64,000 nt of DNA from Prorocentrum cordatum (taxonomy: Eukaryota; Sar; Dinophyceae; Prorocentrales; Prorocentraceae). The notes below the pieces were generated by a model, which worked only from the letters and a program-made list of their open reading frames with translations, did not search any database and was not told the DNA's origin. Positions within the stretch are counted from its first letter, which is position 1. Every line of letters starts with the position of its first letter. The translations under genes were made by a program, and so were the position numbers. This document shows positions 45,607 to 56,800 of this stretch, one piece after another. The stretch covers positions 208,501 to 272,500 of the forward strand of contig CAUYUJ010012681.1 of the NCBI GenBank assembly GCA_963575745.1, read 5' to 3'.

Positions 45607-45668
45607 ATCATCATCATCTGAATCGTCATCATCATCATCGTCATCATCATCATCATCGTCATCATCGT
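43655..45668. repeat. 2-kb (ATC)n microsatellite
   Basis: As the block at 40655-43060, including a pure (CAT)n run at 43670-43733 and another at 45555-45605. Long frames are repeat translations. Confidence 0.95.
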
Positions 45669-46870
45669 CACCCCCTTGCTCTCTCCTCCACCTCTCGGAG
45701 GCCAGCGCGGGCGCGGCCTCCGCCTCCGCCTCCCGCTCGGGGCCCGCGGCCGGCACGCGCACATCGACGCCGCGCCTCCCCAGCGCGCGGGAGAAGTCGC
45801 CGCTCGGCGGCGGCCTGCGCGCCGCGCGCGGAGGCCCTTCGGAGGCCCTGCGGACCCACGCCGCTGGCGATGTCATCTTTCTCGGCTGGCGGTTCTCGTC
45901 CTCCGAGTTCCGGCCCTCCGGGGGCCGCCAGGGGAGGGAGGGGACGGCGGACGTCAGGGGATGCTCCGGGGAGGGCCTTCGGGAGGCCCTGCGGGATGCT
46001 TTCGGGAGGGCGCTCGGGGACCCCGGGGGTTGGCACGCGCGCGCGCGAGCTCTGGACCAACGAGAGAACAAGAAACGCGAAAGAGAATACAAAACAATGG
46101 ATCAACACAGAAGGAACAGCCGAGTAAACAAGTCAGGCGAAGCCATGCAGAACACAGCGAACCAGCCCAAACAAAACCACACTGAGCTGAGCATACACCC
46201 AGAGACTCAGGCATGCATGAAAATAGAGAAGCCAGCAACCGAAAATCAACTAAGCCCGATTGATGATAAACAGTCAGTGCAAGCGAACGTAAAATAAACA
46301 AACAAGCAGTCACGTGCAAGCATGCAAGGCACGGCAAGCCAAGTATGGCAAAGCAGACCAAAAAGCATGAAGACAGACAGAGAGGCGGATTGATAGACAC
46401 ATGCATCGAGACAAGTGGGCGCATTTTCTTCACCAAAAAACTGCACGGCTTTAGCCGCACCTGAATTCGGATAGGATTCCAAAGGAGGCACCGCTATGGG
46501 CACCCGCGGGCACAGCTGTTGCCGCGGCCACAGGTCTATGCCTGGGCCACCGACTCCGCTGCATGCAGACGCCTGAGATATGGGACGTGAGGGGGCTGGA
46601 CCGCGCACACTAGTACGTTAAGACGAAGAGTGAGCAAGGGGCTTCGAGCAGCATGGTGCTGCTTGTTTGACCGACTGTGTCCGAGAAGGCCGACGATCAA
46701 AGGGGAGCATGGAGACCTAAACTCCCCACTCCGTGGGGATCTCGACTGGACAGAAAGCAAGAGCACAACTCGGGGACATCCGAGTGGGGGCGCTCATTCC
46801 CGATAGGCGCCCCGAGCTTCCCATGTTGTCTGGGCGGCCAATTTTTGGTAGGGAACTCACGGTTTTCGGG
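45669..46870. other. GC-rich to mixed sequence, no gene seen
   Basis: 45690-46060 is GC-rich with GGGAGGCCCT words; 46060-46870 is ordinary composition. Open frames lack recognisable motifs, and those on opposite strands overlap. Confidence 0.4.
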
Positions 46871-46884
46871 GAGAGAAATCGCCC

Positions 46885-46975
46885 GAAAATGGTGACGTCG
46901 TCGTCGTCGTCGTCGTGGTCGTCGTGGTCGTCGTAGTCGCCGTCGTCGTCGTCGGCGGCGTCGTCGTCCTCGCCG
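46885..46975. repeat. (TCG)n tract
   Basis: GTCGTCGTC with GTGGTCGTCG interruptions. A second (TCG)n tract lies at 47440-47510. Confidence 0.9.
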
Positions 46976-47437
46976 ACAAGAGAGCCACGACCCTGATATC
47001 CGACGTCACCAAACAACAAAACCATCATCGTTAACAAAACCTGCCCAGTGCCCTAGAGACCCCATCTCTGCACAGCTCTGCTCGAGCCGGCACTGTCTGC
47101 GATGGTCCCGCGGCCTGCATCCTGGCGAACACACCCGGTGAAAAGAGCTTGCGACGCCAGGACCTCTGGGGACACCTCGACCGCCGGCGAGAGAGCAGTT
47201 ACGGAGGGCCCAGCGCCGGCGCCGAGGCGTCAGATCGCGACGTCCGCCGCCTCGCAGCGCAGCCGCTTCGCCAGGCGCGCCCGCAGGCCCCCTGGCACGG
47301 CGCCACCCCCTGACATCCGCCGACCTGATTATCAGAATGAGGGGGCCGAATGGTCATTCATTGTCCCCTGGTGCGCGACTGAAGTGGGACTCCGCGGTGC
47401 GGTTTCTGCTTGTTGTTGCTGCTGCTGTTGTTGCTGC
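46976..47437. other. Unassigned sequence
   Basis: No gene or repeat recognised. Confidence 0.4.
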
Positions 47438-47640
47438 TGTCGTCGTCGTCGTCGTCGTCATCGTCGTCGTCGTCGGCGTCGTCGGCGTCGTCGTCGTCCT
47501 CGCCCGAGACCCCCCCGCGACCCACCCACGACCCAGCCCGCGACCCACCCCGCGACCGCCCCGCGACCCGCCCCGCGACCCGCCTGGGACCCCCCCGCGA
47601 CACACCGCGCGACCCACCCGCGACCCGCCCCGCGACCCGC
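47438..47640. repeat. (TCG)n followed by CGCGACCCGCC minisatellite
   Basis: TCG triplets to 47510, then units of CCCGCGACCCGCC to 47640. Confidence 0.85.
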
Positions 47641-47820
47641 CCCCATCACTCTTGTCCGCAACTGCGGGGTGCTGCAACTTCCGTCTGCGGCCCCGAGAAG
47701 GTCCCCACTCCCCTTCCCTGGGGGCAGCAGGCCGTCCCGCATCCGCTTCTGATGGCCCCGGGGGCCCGAGGATGGCACCCGAGAGCCAAGATCGAGAGAA
47801 AACACCGGCCAACAAAAACA

Positions 47821-47836
47821 GGGCGACGAAATCTAC
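47821..47836 (+). other. Stray copy of the foldback-element terminus
   Basis: GGGCGACGAAATCTAC is identical to the first bases of the foldback element at 13995. It lies about 185 bp upstream of the related element at 48007-48175. Confidence 0.55.
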
Positions 47837-48006
47837 AGCCCGACCTGGGGCAGAAGAACATCCTTCAAGACATGAGACCCTCCGCCGGCCAAACTGAAGT
47901 TCGCCACCAATTTCAAGAACACGAGACCCAGGATGCACCAGGACATCCAGCAAACACGAAGAAGCTTAGGGCCCCCTCCCCGAACAGACCTCGATCTAGT
48001 ACCTCG

Positions 48007-48175
48007 GTCCGACGGTACGTATATACATATACTGCTCCCAGGCCAGGCCCATCCTGAACCCAGCAGCGATGCATGCGCCACGCCCTCCTGGCTTGGCCAG
48101 GAGGGCGCATTCACACCTCCTGGGCTCTGGAGGGGCCTGGCCGGGGAGCAGTGGATCTGTACACGCGTCCCCGCC
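48007..48175. mobile_element. Foldback element, second copy
   Basis: Arms TATACATATACTGCTCCC (from 48023) and GGGAGCAGTGGATCTGTACA (48145-48163, first base approximate) pair. The centre has the same GCCCTCCTGG-cttgg-CCAGGAGGGC hairpin and the same GGCCAGGCCCATCCT(C/G)AACCC segment as the element at 13995-14164. The outermost bases are more diverged. Confidence 0.7.
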
Positions 48176-48756
48176 CGAGAGAATCGGATCGTTGGATATC
48201 TGGGCCTTCCGCGTGCGCCACGGCAACCCCGCAGCAGCCAGCCGCGACCGGGCCCGCCGCCGCAGCTGGGCCAGGCGGCGCGGGGGCCCCGCCCGGGGGC
48301 GCGCGCGCGGCGGCGCCCTCGCCCGCGCACGGGCCAGCGCGGGCCGCGCGCCGCAGCCCTGGCGGGCCTGGCGGCCACGCGCACGGCCCAGGCCCCCTCG
48401 CGTCGCGAAGCAGTCGCGACGGGAGGGGGTCTCTGCCGCTTGCGGGGAGGCACGGGGCTCGGGTTCGGGGGGCTCGGGTGGGCCCGACGGGGCCAGCACG
48501 CTGCTGTCGAGGCCCCGTCTGACATTTGCCGCGAGCTCCCGCGGCAGACATCCCACGAGAGAACTGGACCGTCGAAGTCCGGGACGCGCTCGCCCAAGAG
48601 CGCCGGCAAGCCCGCGTTGCGGGGCACTCGAGCCTCACGCTTCCCCGACATGTGCGGGCTCTGCGGGTCCTCGCCTGGGACCTGGGGCCGTGAGCAGAGA
48701 GGCTCGCGGTGAAAGACCAAGGGTGGACGGTTTCCCCCGGGGCCGTAGGCGACCCG
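48176..48756. other. GC-rich unassigned sequence
   Basis: Very GC-rich; all frames are open in part and give Ala/Arg/Gly/Pro low complexity. No gene called. Confidence 0.4.
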
Positions 48757-49050
48757 ACGAGGAGGAGGAGGAGGAGGAGGAGGAGGAGGAGGTGGAGGAG
48801 GAGGAGGAGGAGAGGAGGAGGAGGAGGAGGTGGAGGCGGAGGGAGGAGGAGGAGAGGAGGAGGAGGAGGAGGAGATGGAGGAGGAGGAGGAGGAGGTGGA
48901 GGAGGAGGAGGAGGAGGAGAAGATGGAAGATGGAGGAGGAGGAGGAGGAGGAGGAGGAGGAGGAGGAGGAGGAGGGGGAGGAGGGGGAGGGGGAGGAGAG
49001 GATGGCAGATGAAGGAGGAGGAGGAGGAGGAGGAGGAGGAGGACGGGTCG
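48757..49050. repeat. (GGA)n microsatellite
   Basis: About 290 bp of GGA triplets giving poly-Glu, poly-Gly and poly-Arg frames. Confidence 0.95.
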
Positions 49051-49138
49051 CCTCATAAGCCCTTCGGAGGACCCCTCCATCTGGAGGTGGCCTCCGCCTC
49101 CGAGTGCTCGCCCGCCTCGCCGCCGACGGAAAAAAGTG

Positions 49139-49330
49139 TACGGCAGGTTCGCGTCGTGTCGACCCCAGCGATGGTTTCTGTCACCTCGGGAATCGTTCAA
49201 CCTTGAACGATCGGCCCTTTCCGAGACGTGCGATCATTCAACATCGACCGATTCTGGGTCGCCGGCGGCGTTCAACCTTGAACGCCCACGCTGGGGTCGC
49301 CGCCGGTCGACACGACACGAACCTACCGTA
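49139..49330. mobile_element. 188-bp foldback element flanked by TA
   Basis: Terminal inverted repeats 49141-49164 and 49305-49328 match at about 22 of 24 positions (outer end CGG(C/T)AGGTTCG(C/T)GTCGTG). TA lies on both sides, as in Tc1/mariner-type insertions. Two internal palindromes share the core CGTTCAACCTTGAACG (49192-49211 and 49268-49285). No coding capacity. Confidence 0.6.
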
Positions 49331-49341
49331 CGGGAGGTGGC

Positions 49342-49506
49342 CCCTGGTGTTAAGTCGGGCGTGTCCCCCTACAGGGGGATTTTCGACGAAAAATAAAACA
49401 TACTCCAAAAATAGTCCAACACAAAAAAACTAAAAAAAAGAGGTCCCCATATTATTTGTTTACCATATTCCCCCTGTAGAGGGACAGGCCCGACTTAACC
49501 CTGGTG
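49342..49506 (-). mobile_element. MITE copy 1 with 8-bp target-site duplication
   Basis: The element is 49350-49498 (149 bp), beginning TTAAGTCGGGC and ending GCCCGACTTAA. The terminal inverted repeats are about 25 bp and continue into CTACAGGGGGA. The 8 bases CCCTGGTG flank both ends exactly (49342-49349 and 49499-49506). The middle is A-rich and non-coding. An 8-bp duplication suits hAT-like or related transposases. Confidence 0.85.
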
Positions 49507-49937
49507 CGCGGCCTCGTCGCCCGTTTCGGCCTCGGCTCGTCGCGCGGCGCGAGCCGACTCGACGCAAGGCTGCCAGCGATCCGACGTGGCCCTGAGGTCT
49601 GCCTGGTGCTATGGCGTTCCAGCCCACTTTGGCCTCGATCACCAGAAAAGAATGTCGAGCGCCAGGAAAGTACCCCAAAATTTGAGGGTCTTCACGTGTC
49701 GGGCTCTGGGAGACACTGCTTCGGCACTCTTTTGACACTCTTTCGACACTTTTCCAGGTGCTCGAAATTATGCCTGGGATGTGCTCCTGTAGTACGATGG
49801 GCGCAACATAAGCCTGGTGCAGGTGTGCACCTTCGGGGCCCCAGGAGACGTCCCAGAGCGGCGCGCAGGCCAGCGCTCTGGTGGCCCCTTGTGGCCCCTC
49901 GCCAGCCCTGGGCCCCATCTTGCTGCGGCGCTTCTCG
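49507..49937. other. Sequence between the two MITEs
   Basis: No gene recognised. Confidence 0.4.
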
Positions 49938-50104
49938 AGTCAGGTTTGAGTCGGGCCTGTCCCTCTACAGGGGGAATATTTAGAAATAGTCTGGGGACTA
50001 TTTTTGTTACCATTTTGGGCTATTTTTGTAATATTTTTGGGGTATTTCCAATTTTTCGTCCAAAATCCCCCTGTATGGGGGACATGCCCGACCTAAAGCC
50101 AGGT
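49938..50104 (+). mobile_element. MITE copy 2 with 8-bp target-site duplication
   Basis: The element is 49946-50096 (151 bp), TTGAGTCGGGC to GCCCGACCTAA. Flanks AGTCAGGT (49938-49945) and AGCCAGGT (50097-50104) differ at one base. Its left end resembles the right end of copy 1 (CCTGTCCCTCTACAGGGGGA), so the copies lie in opposite orientation. The middle is T-rich. Confidence 0.85.
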
Positions 50105-51079
50105 CGTCTGCGAGGGCCCCAGGGCCCGAATCCAGGCGAAGACGCCCAGGCAATCAGAACATGCGACGCCGAACTCTCAGGGCCTGGCGCGCGCGCGCCT
50201 GGGCCCAGCTGCACGCAGTAGAGCTCGTCACGCCCCACCTCCCCGCCCCGCGTTCGCCCGACACGAGCCCACCGATGTATGCTGTTTTCAAGGAGCCGCG
50301 GCCCCCGACCCACGCCTCGGCGGCAATTGCTCGTCCCCGACCCGCTTTTGATGGCCCTGGGGCCCGGTGGCAGACCCCGAGGGCCAAAAAGAAGGAAAAG
50401 CGCGCGGACTGACAAAATCAGGTCGTCTGAGATCCGGGTCGTCCGGCCCTTCGCCAGTGGCCACTCCAGCGAAGGGCCACCGAGCATCGCTGCACCGAGC
50501 GCCACTCCCGCTGGCATGGCCTTGGCCACACTGGCCGACTCGCCCTCCTAGGGTGGGGACATCGGCTGCTCCCTTCGGGTTTCGAGGGGCCCATCCCCAG
50601 CTGGCTGGCTGGGATGGTGGGACTGAGATGTGACGGCCCGGTGGGGATGGGGACTCGACGATGCTGGGCCACCCCTGCGCTGCAGCCGAGGGGCCTGAGA
50701 GCCGCGCCGCGCGCACCAGGCTCGCCTTCACTGGCCGCGGCACGCCCGAGAGCCGCCGCGCGGACGTCCGCCGCACAGAGCCGCCGCCCCTCCGCGGCGC
50801 GGGGGGGCGCCGGGCAGCGGCGCCGCCGCCTCGGCGGCGCGCAACAGGGGATTGTTGTTTCATCCCCCCCCCGCCGTAACGTCCACCACGTGGGGGGGGC
50901 CTGCGAGCGCCACAGTTTGCTCGTGAGCATCAGAGCACGCCTGTCAACACCACAGCATGGCTGCGAGCACCGTGCCATGCCTGTGGTACGGTTACGGGGG
51001 GGGAGGGGGGGGAGGTTCACCGAGCAAAGACATGTCAGCCAGAATGGACCTCAAATAATAACTTCCTACAATTTACGCG
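50105..51079. other. GC-rich unassigned sequence
   Basis: Frames on both strands are Ala/Pro/Arg-rich. No gene supported. Confidence 0.4.
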
Positions 51080-51350
51080 GCGCGGCGCAATCAATGCGGT
51101 GCGAAGCAATACAAAGCAACGCGAAGCAATGCAAAGCACCGCGAAGCAACGCGATGCGATTGCAAAGCAATGCAAAGCGATGCAAGGGAAGACAAAGCAA
51201 CGCAGAGCAACGCAACGCGACTGCAAAAGCAGCGCAGAGCAGTGATAAGCAAGGCCAGAACAAAGAAAGGCAAGGCCATGCAGAGCCATGCAGAGACATG
51301 CAGAGCAATGCAAGGACATGCAGAGCAACGCCAAGCAATGCAAAGCGCGA
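51080..51350 (+). repeat. GCAAAGCAACGCGAA short repeat
   Basis: Loose 10-bp units alternating AAGCAATGCA, AAGCAACGCG and GCAGAGACAT. Confidence 0.85.
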
Positions 51351-51467
51351 GCCTCGCACAATCAGAGACGTGACCCAGGACGGCGGCGCCGGTCGGCGAC
51401 GGGCAGCCACCAGGCCCAGCTCCTCAAAAGAGAAGTAAGTAAGAATCCCTACGTGGAAGCACTGCTC

Positions 51468-51732
51468 GGGGAGGAGGAGGAGGAGGGAGGAGGAGGAGTA
51501 GAGGAGGAGAGGAGGAGAGAGGAGGAGGAGGTGGAGGAGGAGGAGAGGGAGGAGAGGAGGAGGAGGAGGAGGAGGAGGGAGGAGGAGGGGAGTGAGGAGG
51601 AGGAGGAGGAGGAGGAGGAGGAGGAGGAGGAGGAGGAGGAGGAGGAGGAGGAGGAGGAGGAGGAGGAGGAGGAGGAGGAGGAGGGGGGAGGAGGAGGAGG
51701 AGGAGGAGGAGGAGGAGGAGGAGGAGGAGCAA
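51468..51732. repeat. (GGA)n microsatellite
   Basis: Purine tract with a long perfect (GGA) run at about 51595-51680. Confidence 0.95.
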
Positions 51733-51956
51733 GGTAAACCCAAGGCTAATCAACGAGGTTGGAATACACCCTCCCTCCAAGCTCCCTCTTCATGGGGCCC
51801 CCATCACGGGAGGGGCGGCGCGACCCCCTCGCGTCGATCACGACGGGGGGGGTTCGGACGCTTTTGACCTCCCCGGGCCCTCGCCACGCCCTGGCACTGC
51901 CGAAACAACGAAAAAGCCGGTCCCGAGGAAGGTGTCGAGTGCGAGGCGGGGATTTA

Positions 51957-52098
51957 TCCATATCCACCGCCTGGGCACCGACCCGGTGCTCCAGCAGGCG
52001 GTGGACATGGGCAGATTTAGGCCCCCAGGGGCCCGAATATCTCCACATCCACCGCCTGCCGAGGTCCCCGAAAACTGATCGTCCAGGCGGTGGTCATG
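51957..52098. repeat. Two tandem hairpins with CCACCGCCTG stems
   Basis: Stem CCATATCCACCGCCTG (51958-51973) pairs with CAGGCGGTGGACATGG (51995-52010) with one mismatch and encloses GCACCG/CGGTGC. A second hairpin pairs CCACCGCCTG (about 52049-52058) with CAGGCGGTGG (52084-52093). The arms resemble TATCCACTGCTCC of the foldback elements at 13995 and 48007. Confidence 0.7.
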
Positions 52099-52106
52099 TA
52101 GAAGTT

Positions 52107-52860
52107 CCCGCCTCGGATCGAGACCTCGAGACCTGCATGGGTGCATGACGTGGAAGAGCCACGGCGTCGGGGGGTCTGGGGGGGCGGGGCCGCCTTCCGA
52201 GCGGGGGGGGAGCTCTTGAGAGGGCGCGGGGGGAGGGGCGGCCTTGTTAGGAGGCGGGAGCCTTCCAAGATGGCGGGGAAGGGCGGCCTTCAAAGAAGGC
52301 GGGGGGGGGGGCTTCTGAGCACGCCTCCTCACGGGAGTTCACCTGGGACGCAGTCCTCTCTGCCTCCTCCCTCCCCTGGCACTGTCCCTGGGGCGATCGG
52401 AGTCGGTGCGTTTCCCTAGCACTTCCACGTCTGCGCTGGCATCTTTCTTGTGCCCCCTCCTTCCCCATTGTTTCAGGAGCCAGGAGGGCATTCTGAAAAG
52501 GCCCTGGCCCCCTGAGAGCCCCTTCCCCGTCTTCTCAGAAGGCCGTCAGCCCTAACGCCAACCCTCCCGTTGCCCTGAAACAGGCTCCGACCGATGCTGT
52601 AGATCCGCGGCCATCAAACTCCCGATTGCTTCCCCAGGGGTAGTGTTTCGTCCTTGATCCATGTCTGATGGTCCTGGGGCTCAAAGACGGGCCCCGGGAA
52701 CCGAAACCGTCAGAACAGCAAAACAAGCATACACAAACGTAAACTATCGGAACCCCGCGCGGAGCTCCGAAAGCTTTTGATGATGTCCCACATCACAAAT
52801 TGGGTAATGGTTCCTCTGGGCACCCCGCGCAGGAACACCGCAATACATAGGAACACACAC
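52107..52860. other. GC-rich unassigned sequence
   Basis: G-runs at 52170-52310; no gene supported. Confidence 0.4.
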
Positions 52861-52869
52861 ACACACACA

Positions 52870-53340
52870 CACTTAGGCACACACACACAATCATCATCAT
52901 AATCAGCATCATCATCACCATCATCATCAGCAGCATCATCAGCAGCATCATCATCATCAGCAGCATCATCATCATAATCAGCATCAGTAGCAGCATGAAC
53001 CATCATCAACAATCATAACGTCATCATCCTTAGCATCATCACCACCGCCACCACCACCACCATCATCATCAGCATCATCAGCAGCAGCATCATCAGCGTC
53101 ATCAGCAGCAGCATGAATCATCATCAACAACAATAACGTCACCATCATCAGTATCACCACCACCGCCACCACCATCATCAGCAGCAACATCATCATCTGC
53201 ATCATCAGCATCATCATCAGCAGCAGCATGAATCATCATCAACAACAATAACGTCATCATCATCAGCATCACCACCACCGCCAACACCATCATCATCATC
53301 GTCATCAAAACCAGCACCAGCAGCAGCATCGCATCACCTA
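52870..53340. repeat. (CAT)n tract organised in 117-bp units
   Basis: GCAGCATGAA(T/C)CATCATCAAC recurs near 52990, 53107 and 53224, so the last part is a tandem repeat of about 117 bp made of CAT/CAG/CAC triplets. (AC)n at 52853-52870. Confidence 0.85.
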
Positions 53341-53419
53341 CACATCGGCATTCATTCATTTACACACACACGCACGCACGCACGCTGATTCATTCACGTA
53401 CACACATACTAATGTTGAG

Positions 53420-53586
53420 GGGGTCTGGAACGCGGAAATCTCGTGTATGAGTGCATCGCGACGAAGTCTCAAGCGGGAGCCCCTCCCTACAGGGCCCCCA
53501 CCTCCATGTAGGAATTCGAGCGGGGTCATCCAACTCCAGTAACTGCCGTCACTGCTGGGCTCTTCAAGCCTGAATATGCGTCCCTA
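53420..53586 (+). repeat. About 160-bp tandem repeat, unit left of the copia insertion
   Basis: Contains GCGACGAAGTCTCAAGCGGG, CACCTCCATGTAGGAATTCG and CGAGCGGGGTCATCCA. The same words continue at 63628-64000, beyond the copia element. Confidence 0.75.
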
Positions 53587-53693
53587 TGTGGCAGACGGAG
53601 ACAGACTAGGTGTTTTACCCTTGAGCCACAATTGGTCACGGACAGAAACTCCTGACGCTGAACCTATCAGTGAAAATCTGCCTCACTGCAACA
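53587..53693 (-). repeat. 3' LTR of copia element
   Basis: 107 bp, TG...CA ended, identical base for base to 63521-63627. Contains a spliced-leader-like sequence at 53620-53642. Very short for a copia LTR. Confidence 0.9.
53620..53642 (-). other. Spliced-leader-like sequence in 3' LTR
   Basis: About 19 of 23 aligned positions match the DinoSL, including TCCGT at the start and GGCTCAAG at the end, in the sense of the element. The same sequence is at 63554-63576 in the 5' LTR. Confidence 0.5.
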
Positions 53694-53859
53694 CTGGTCA
53701 AACTTTCTTCTAGGTTCAGCTCTCCCCATGTCAGGAGAACTGTGACCACCCATTCGCGGAAAAGCACAGTACACGGTGGCGGCTCCCCACGGAAGCCTCC
53801 GTCCCCCAGGACGGCCGTATTCACGAAAACAAGGTGAGAATCAGAGCAACAACGGAGGA

Positions 53860-56800
53860 CTATTGAAATGATGGTGGAGGTAGGCCGGGAGGAACGTCCG
53901 GCCAAGAGGGAGAGGAAAGGGAGGAGATAGGACCACCACCACCACCACCACCTACCTGGTAGAGCTCCTGGTCCCGGAACTCCTGCCACGACAGCATGTT
54001 CTGACTCCGGGCCAGCTGCCGCTTAGACGCCAGCTGGGAGCGATCCTTGAGCTCGGGAGCCTCTCGGCGGCGATCCAGCTCGGAGCTCTCGTCCACCAGG
54101 ATGAGCCGGCCTCGAGTCATAAGGTCGGCCAAGGCAGCATTGCTCTTGGTGATGTCATCCTTTGTCAGTGGATCCACTGGCATCCTGCCATGTGGGATCC
54201 ATCGCACGCTTCCTCGCGCTCGTTCTAGTGCTTCGCAGATGATAGCGAGGTCCAGTGCAGTGCGCCTGTCCTTGGCGCTGGCGTTCCCTTCCTTCAGCAT
54301 CGTGTCGTAGATGGACTTTGCATCCACGACATGCACCTGGTTCTCCCGGGACCCCAACTTGCAATCCCTACGAAGCACGGTGGTGAAGGGCCCTGAGGCC
54401 CTCCTGCACTCAGGGACGCCCACATCCTGGAACATCACATCCCTGTAGAGCACCTGGAGGTACTCCACCTCCGCCACGGCGGCAGACAACGCCTGGGTTT
54501 CCCCGGCCAGGGTGGACGGAACCTTACGCCGTAGCTTACTGCTCCTCCACCCCAGAAATGACGCCTTGACCGAGCTGTTCAACAGCACGGACTTGTCAGT
54601 GGCCAGCACCAGCCATGCCCCCTGGGTTGGGTCGGCCGGGAGCCCCCGGTCATCATTCATCTTGATATCAGCTCCTACTCCCCCGGCGTTTGAAAATGAC
54701 ACAAATGCCATACGGTCCGGGTCCAGGCTCCAAATCGTCAGGCCTCTAGAGGCCGTCGTCCGGAGATGTTTGACCAACTTGTTGGCACAGGAAACATCAT
54801 AAATCGTCGCGCTCTTCAGACGACTGGCCAGGATGGACGCGATGCCGGCAGCTTCCGGTCTGGATTGCCTGCCGACCCAATTAAACTTATATACTAGAGA
54901 CCTGAGTGCTCGAAATGCGTCCGGCTCAAGTGGAGAGTCGCTACGGGACATCCTCCCCTTGGCTAAACTCAGGGGCCGAATCTCCTCGAGGATGTATTTT
55001 TCTTGATCAACGATTATCTTCTGCTCCCCAAGCGTGATCCGCCGTCCGGCGAAGTCTACCGGACTCTCATGGCAGTCTCGATACTTGCCGAACTTGAACC
55101 TGGCCTCCAGCAGCTGCCGGACCCAGACTCTCGAGGTCGAGTCGCAGCTGCCGATCATGAAGTCATCCACTTCGAGCAACATCATATTGAGGATCTGGCC
55201 CTGGGACCCGTAACGCATCCACCAGCACGGTTCCAACAGGCTTCGGACGAAGCCGTTCTGCTCTAGATAACTAACGACCGTGCGTCTCCACGCCACTGGG
55301 GCGTCGTCCAGCCCATACACATTCACCAGAAGCTCGATGAGAGCCCCCGGCTCCAAGTCTATCCCCTCGCAGGGCTCAACGAAGATCTGGCCTGCAGCAC
55401 GCTGCATGGGATTGGACTGACAGAATGCGTTCTTAACGTCGGCTATATCCAGGAACTGATGCAGGTTAGCTGAGACCTGCAGAAACATCATGATCGATGA
55501 GGTCTGAGGAGTTGGCGCGTACACTGCCAACGAGCCCGAGTCTGGGTCACGATGGCCGTGCACACACCACCTCGATTTTGCCTCCGGCTCGGCAAACGTC
55601 CCTTCCACCGGCTTCCACCTGCGAACCATCCGGCTGGAAATAATCCTATCCGGAAGCTCACGTCTGATGACCTTCGCCCTAGCTGGAGGAACGACTCGAA
55701 CGGCCCCGGTCCCCATCATAGCCGCCCATTCCTTCTGGTCCGAGGCGCTAAACTTGGCCCGCTCGGCCGGAGAAAGCTTTTTCAGAGAAACCTCGGCCCC
55801 TCGACCCGTGGCGAAAGTGCCGCCGTCCTCGCAGACCCCGGTCCACTTCGACTGCATGGGGAAAACCCTAACTCCCCCCTGCTCGGCCGCCAGCCCGAAA
55901 TCCTCAGTGGTCCCCTCAAACCCGGCACCGCTAGGGGATCTTGATCGGCCACGTCCCTCAATCGTTCTCACACGGTCACGGACAGAGGCGGCTGGCTCAC
56001 TTCCCGAAATCATGGGAGGACGCTCCTGGGAGGGTCCTGGCCCGGAACCGACACCGCCATCACCACCGACCTTGGGCGAGGGAGGAAGGAGAGAGGCCCC
56101 CCCCGGGCTCGTTACCTCGGGCGGGGCGGGCGCCGAGGAGTCGGAGCCTCCCTCGGTCTTGGCTCGCTTCATCTCGGGCGGGCAGCTCTCGGCCCGGGCT
56201 CGCGCAATGCACAGGGGCACGTCGGACGGCTGCCTCAGCCTCGTTCGACTCTGTCTCCCCTCGGCCGGGGTAGGAGCGGGAGGCAAGGAAGCAGGAGCGG
56301 GAGGAGGTGGGATGACCGGGTCTCCGTTCCCGCTCGACGCCTCTCCGGGCGGTCCGTGGGCTTCCGTCGGACTCCTGGATCCCCCTGGCCCCTCCTCATC
56401 TCTCTCATCCCGGCGAGGAGAAGGAGGGGCGGTAGGAGGAGTGATCGACCTGGCCATCTCGGACGGCTCTCTAGTCTCAGGAATTGAGGGCAACCTCGAA
56501 CCCGGCTGAGCCACCACGGATCCGGCTCGAGATCCCGCCCTCGAGTGAGGTGGCCTCGGAAGACCCATGGGCCCGACCCGAGAGGGATTGGGCCGAGAGC
56601 TCCTCTCCTCCGGCCCAGTCTCCTCCCGAGGAACCGCCGCCGGTCCCGGGATCCTCGGTCCCGAATCGGGGTCCACAATCGCGGGTTCGTCGAGCGAGTC
56701 ATCGGGAGGAGGGCCTTCTCTCTGCACGTCGACGGCATAAACTCGCTTAGTGCGCGAGGCAAGGAGGAGCTCCTGCCACTGGGGGTCTTGAGCTAACTGA

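Noticed and set aside
51470-51735. Poly-Glu/Gly protein
   Set aside because: Pure (GGA)n tract; complementary frames equally open.
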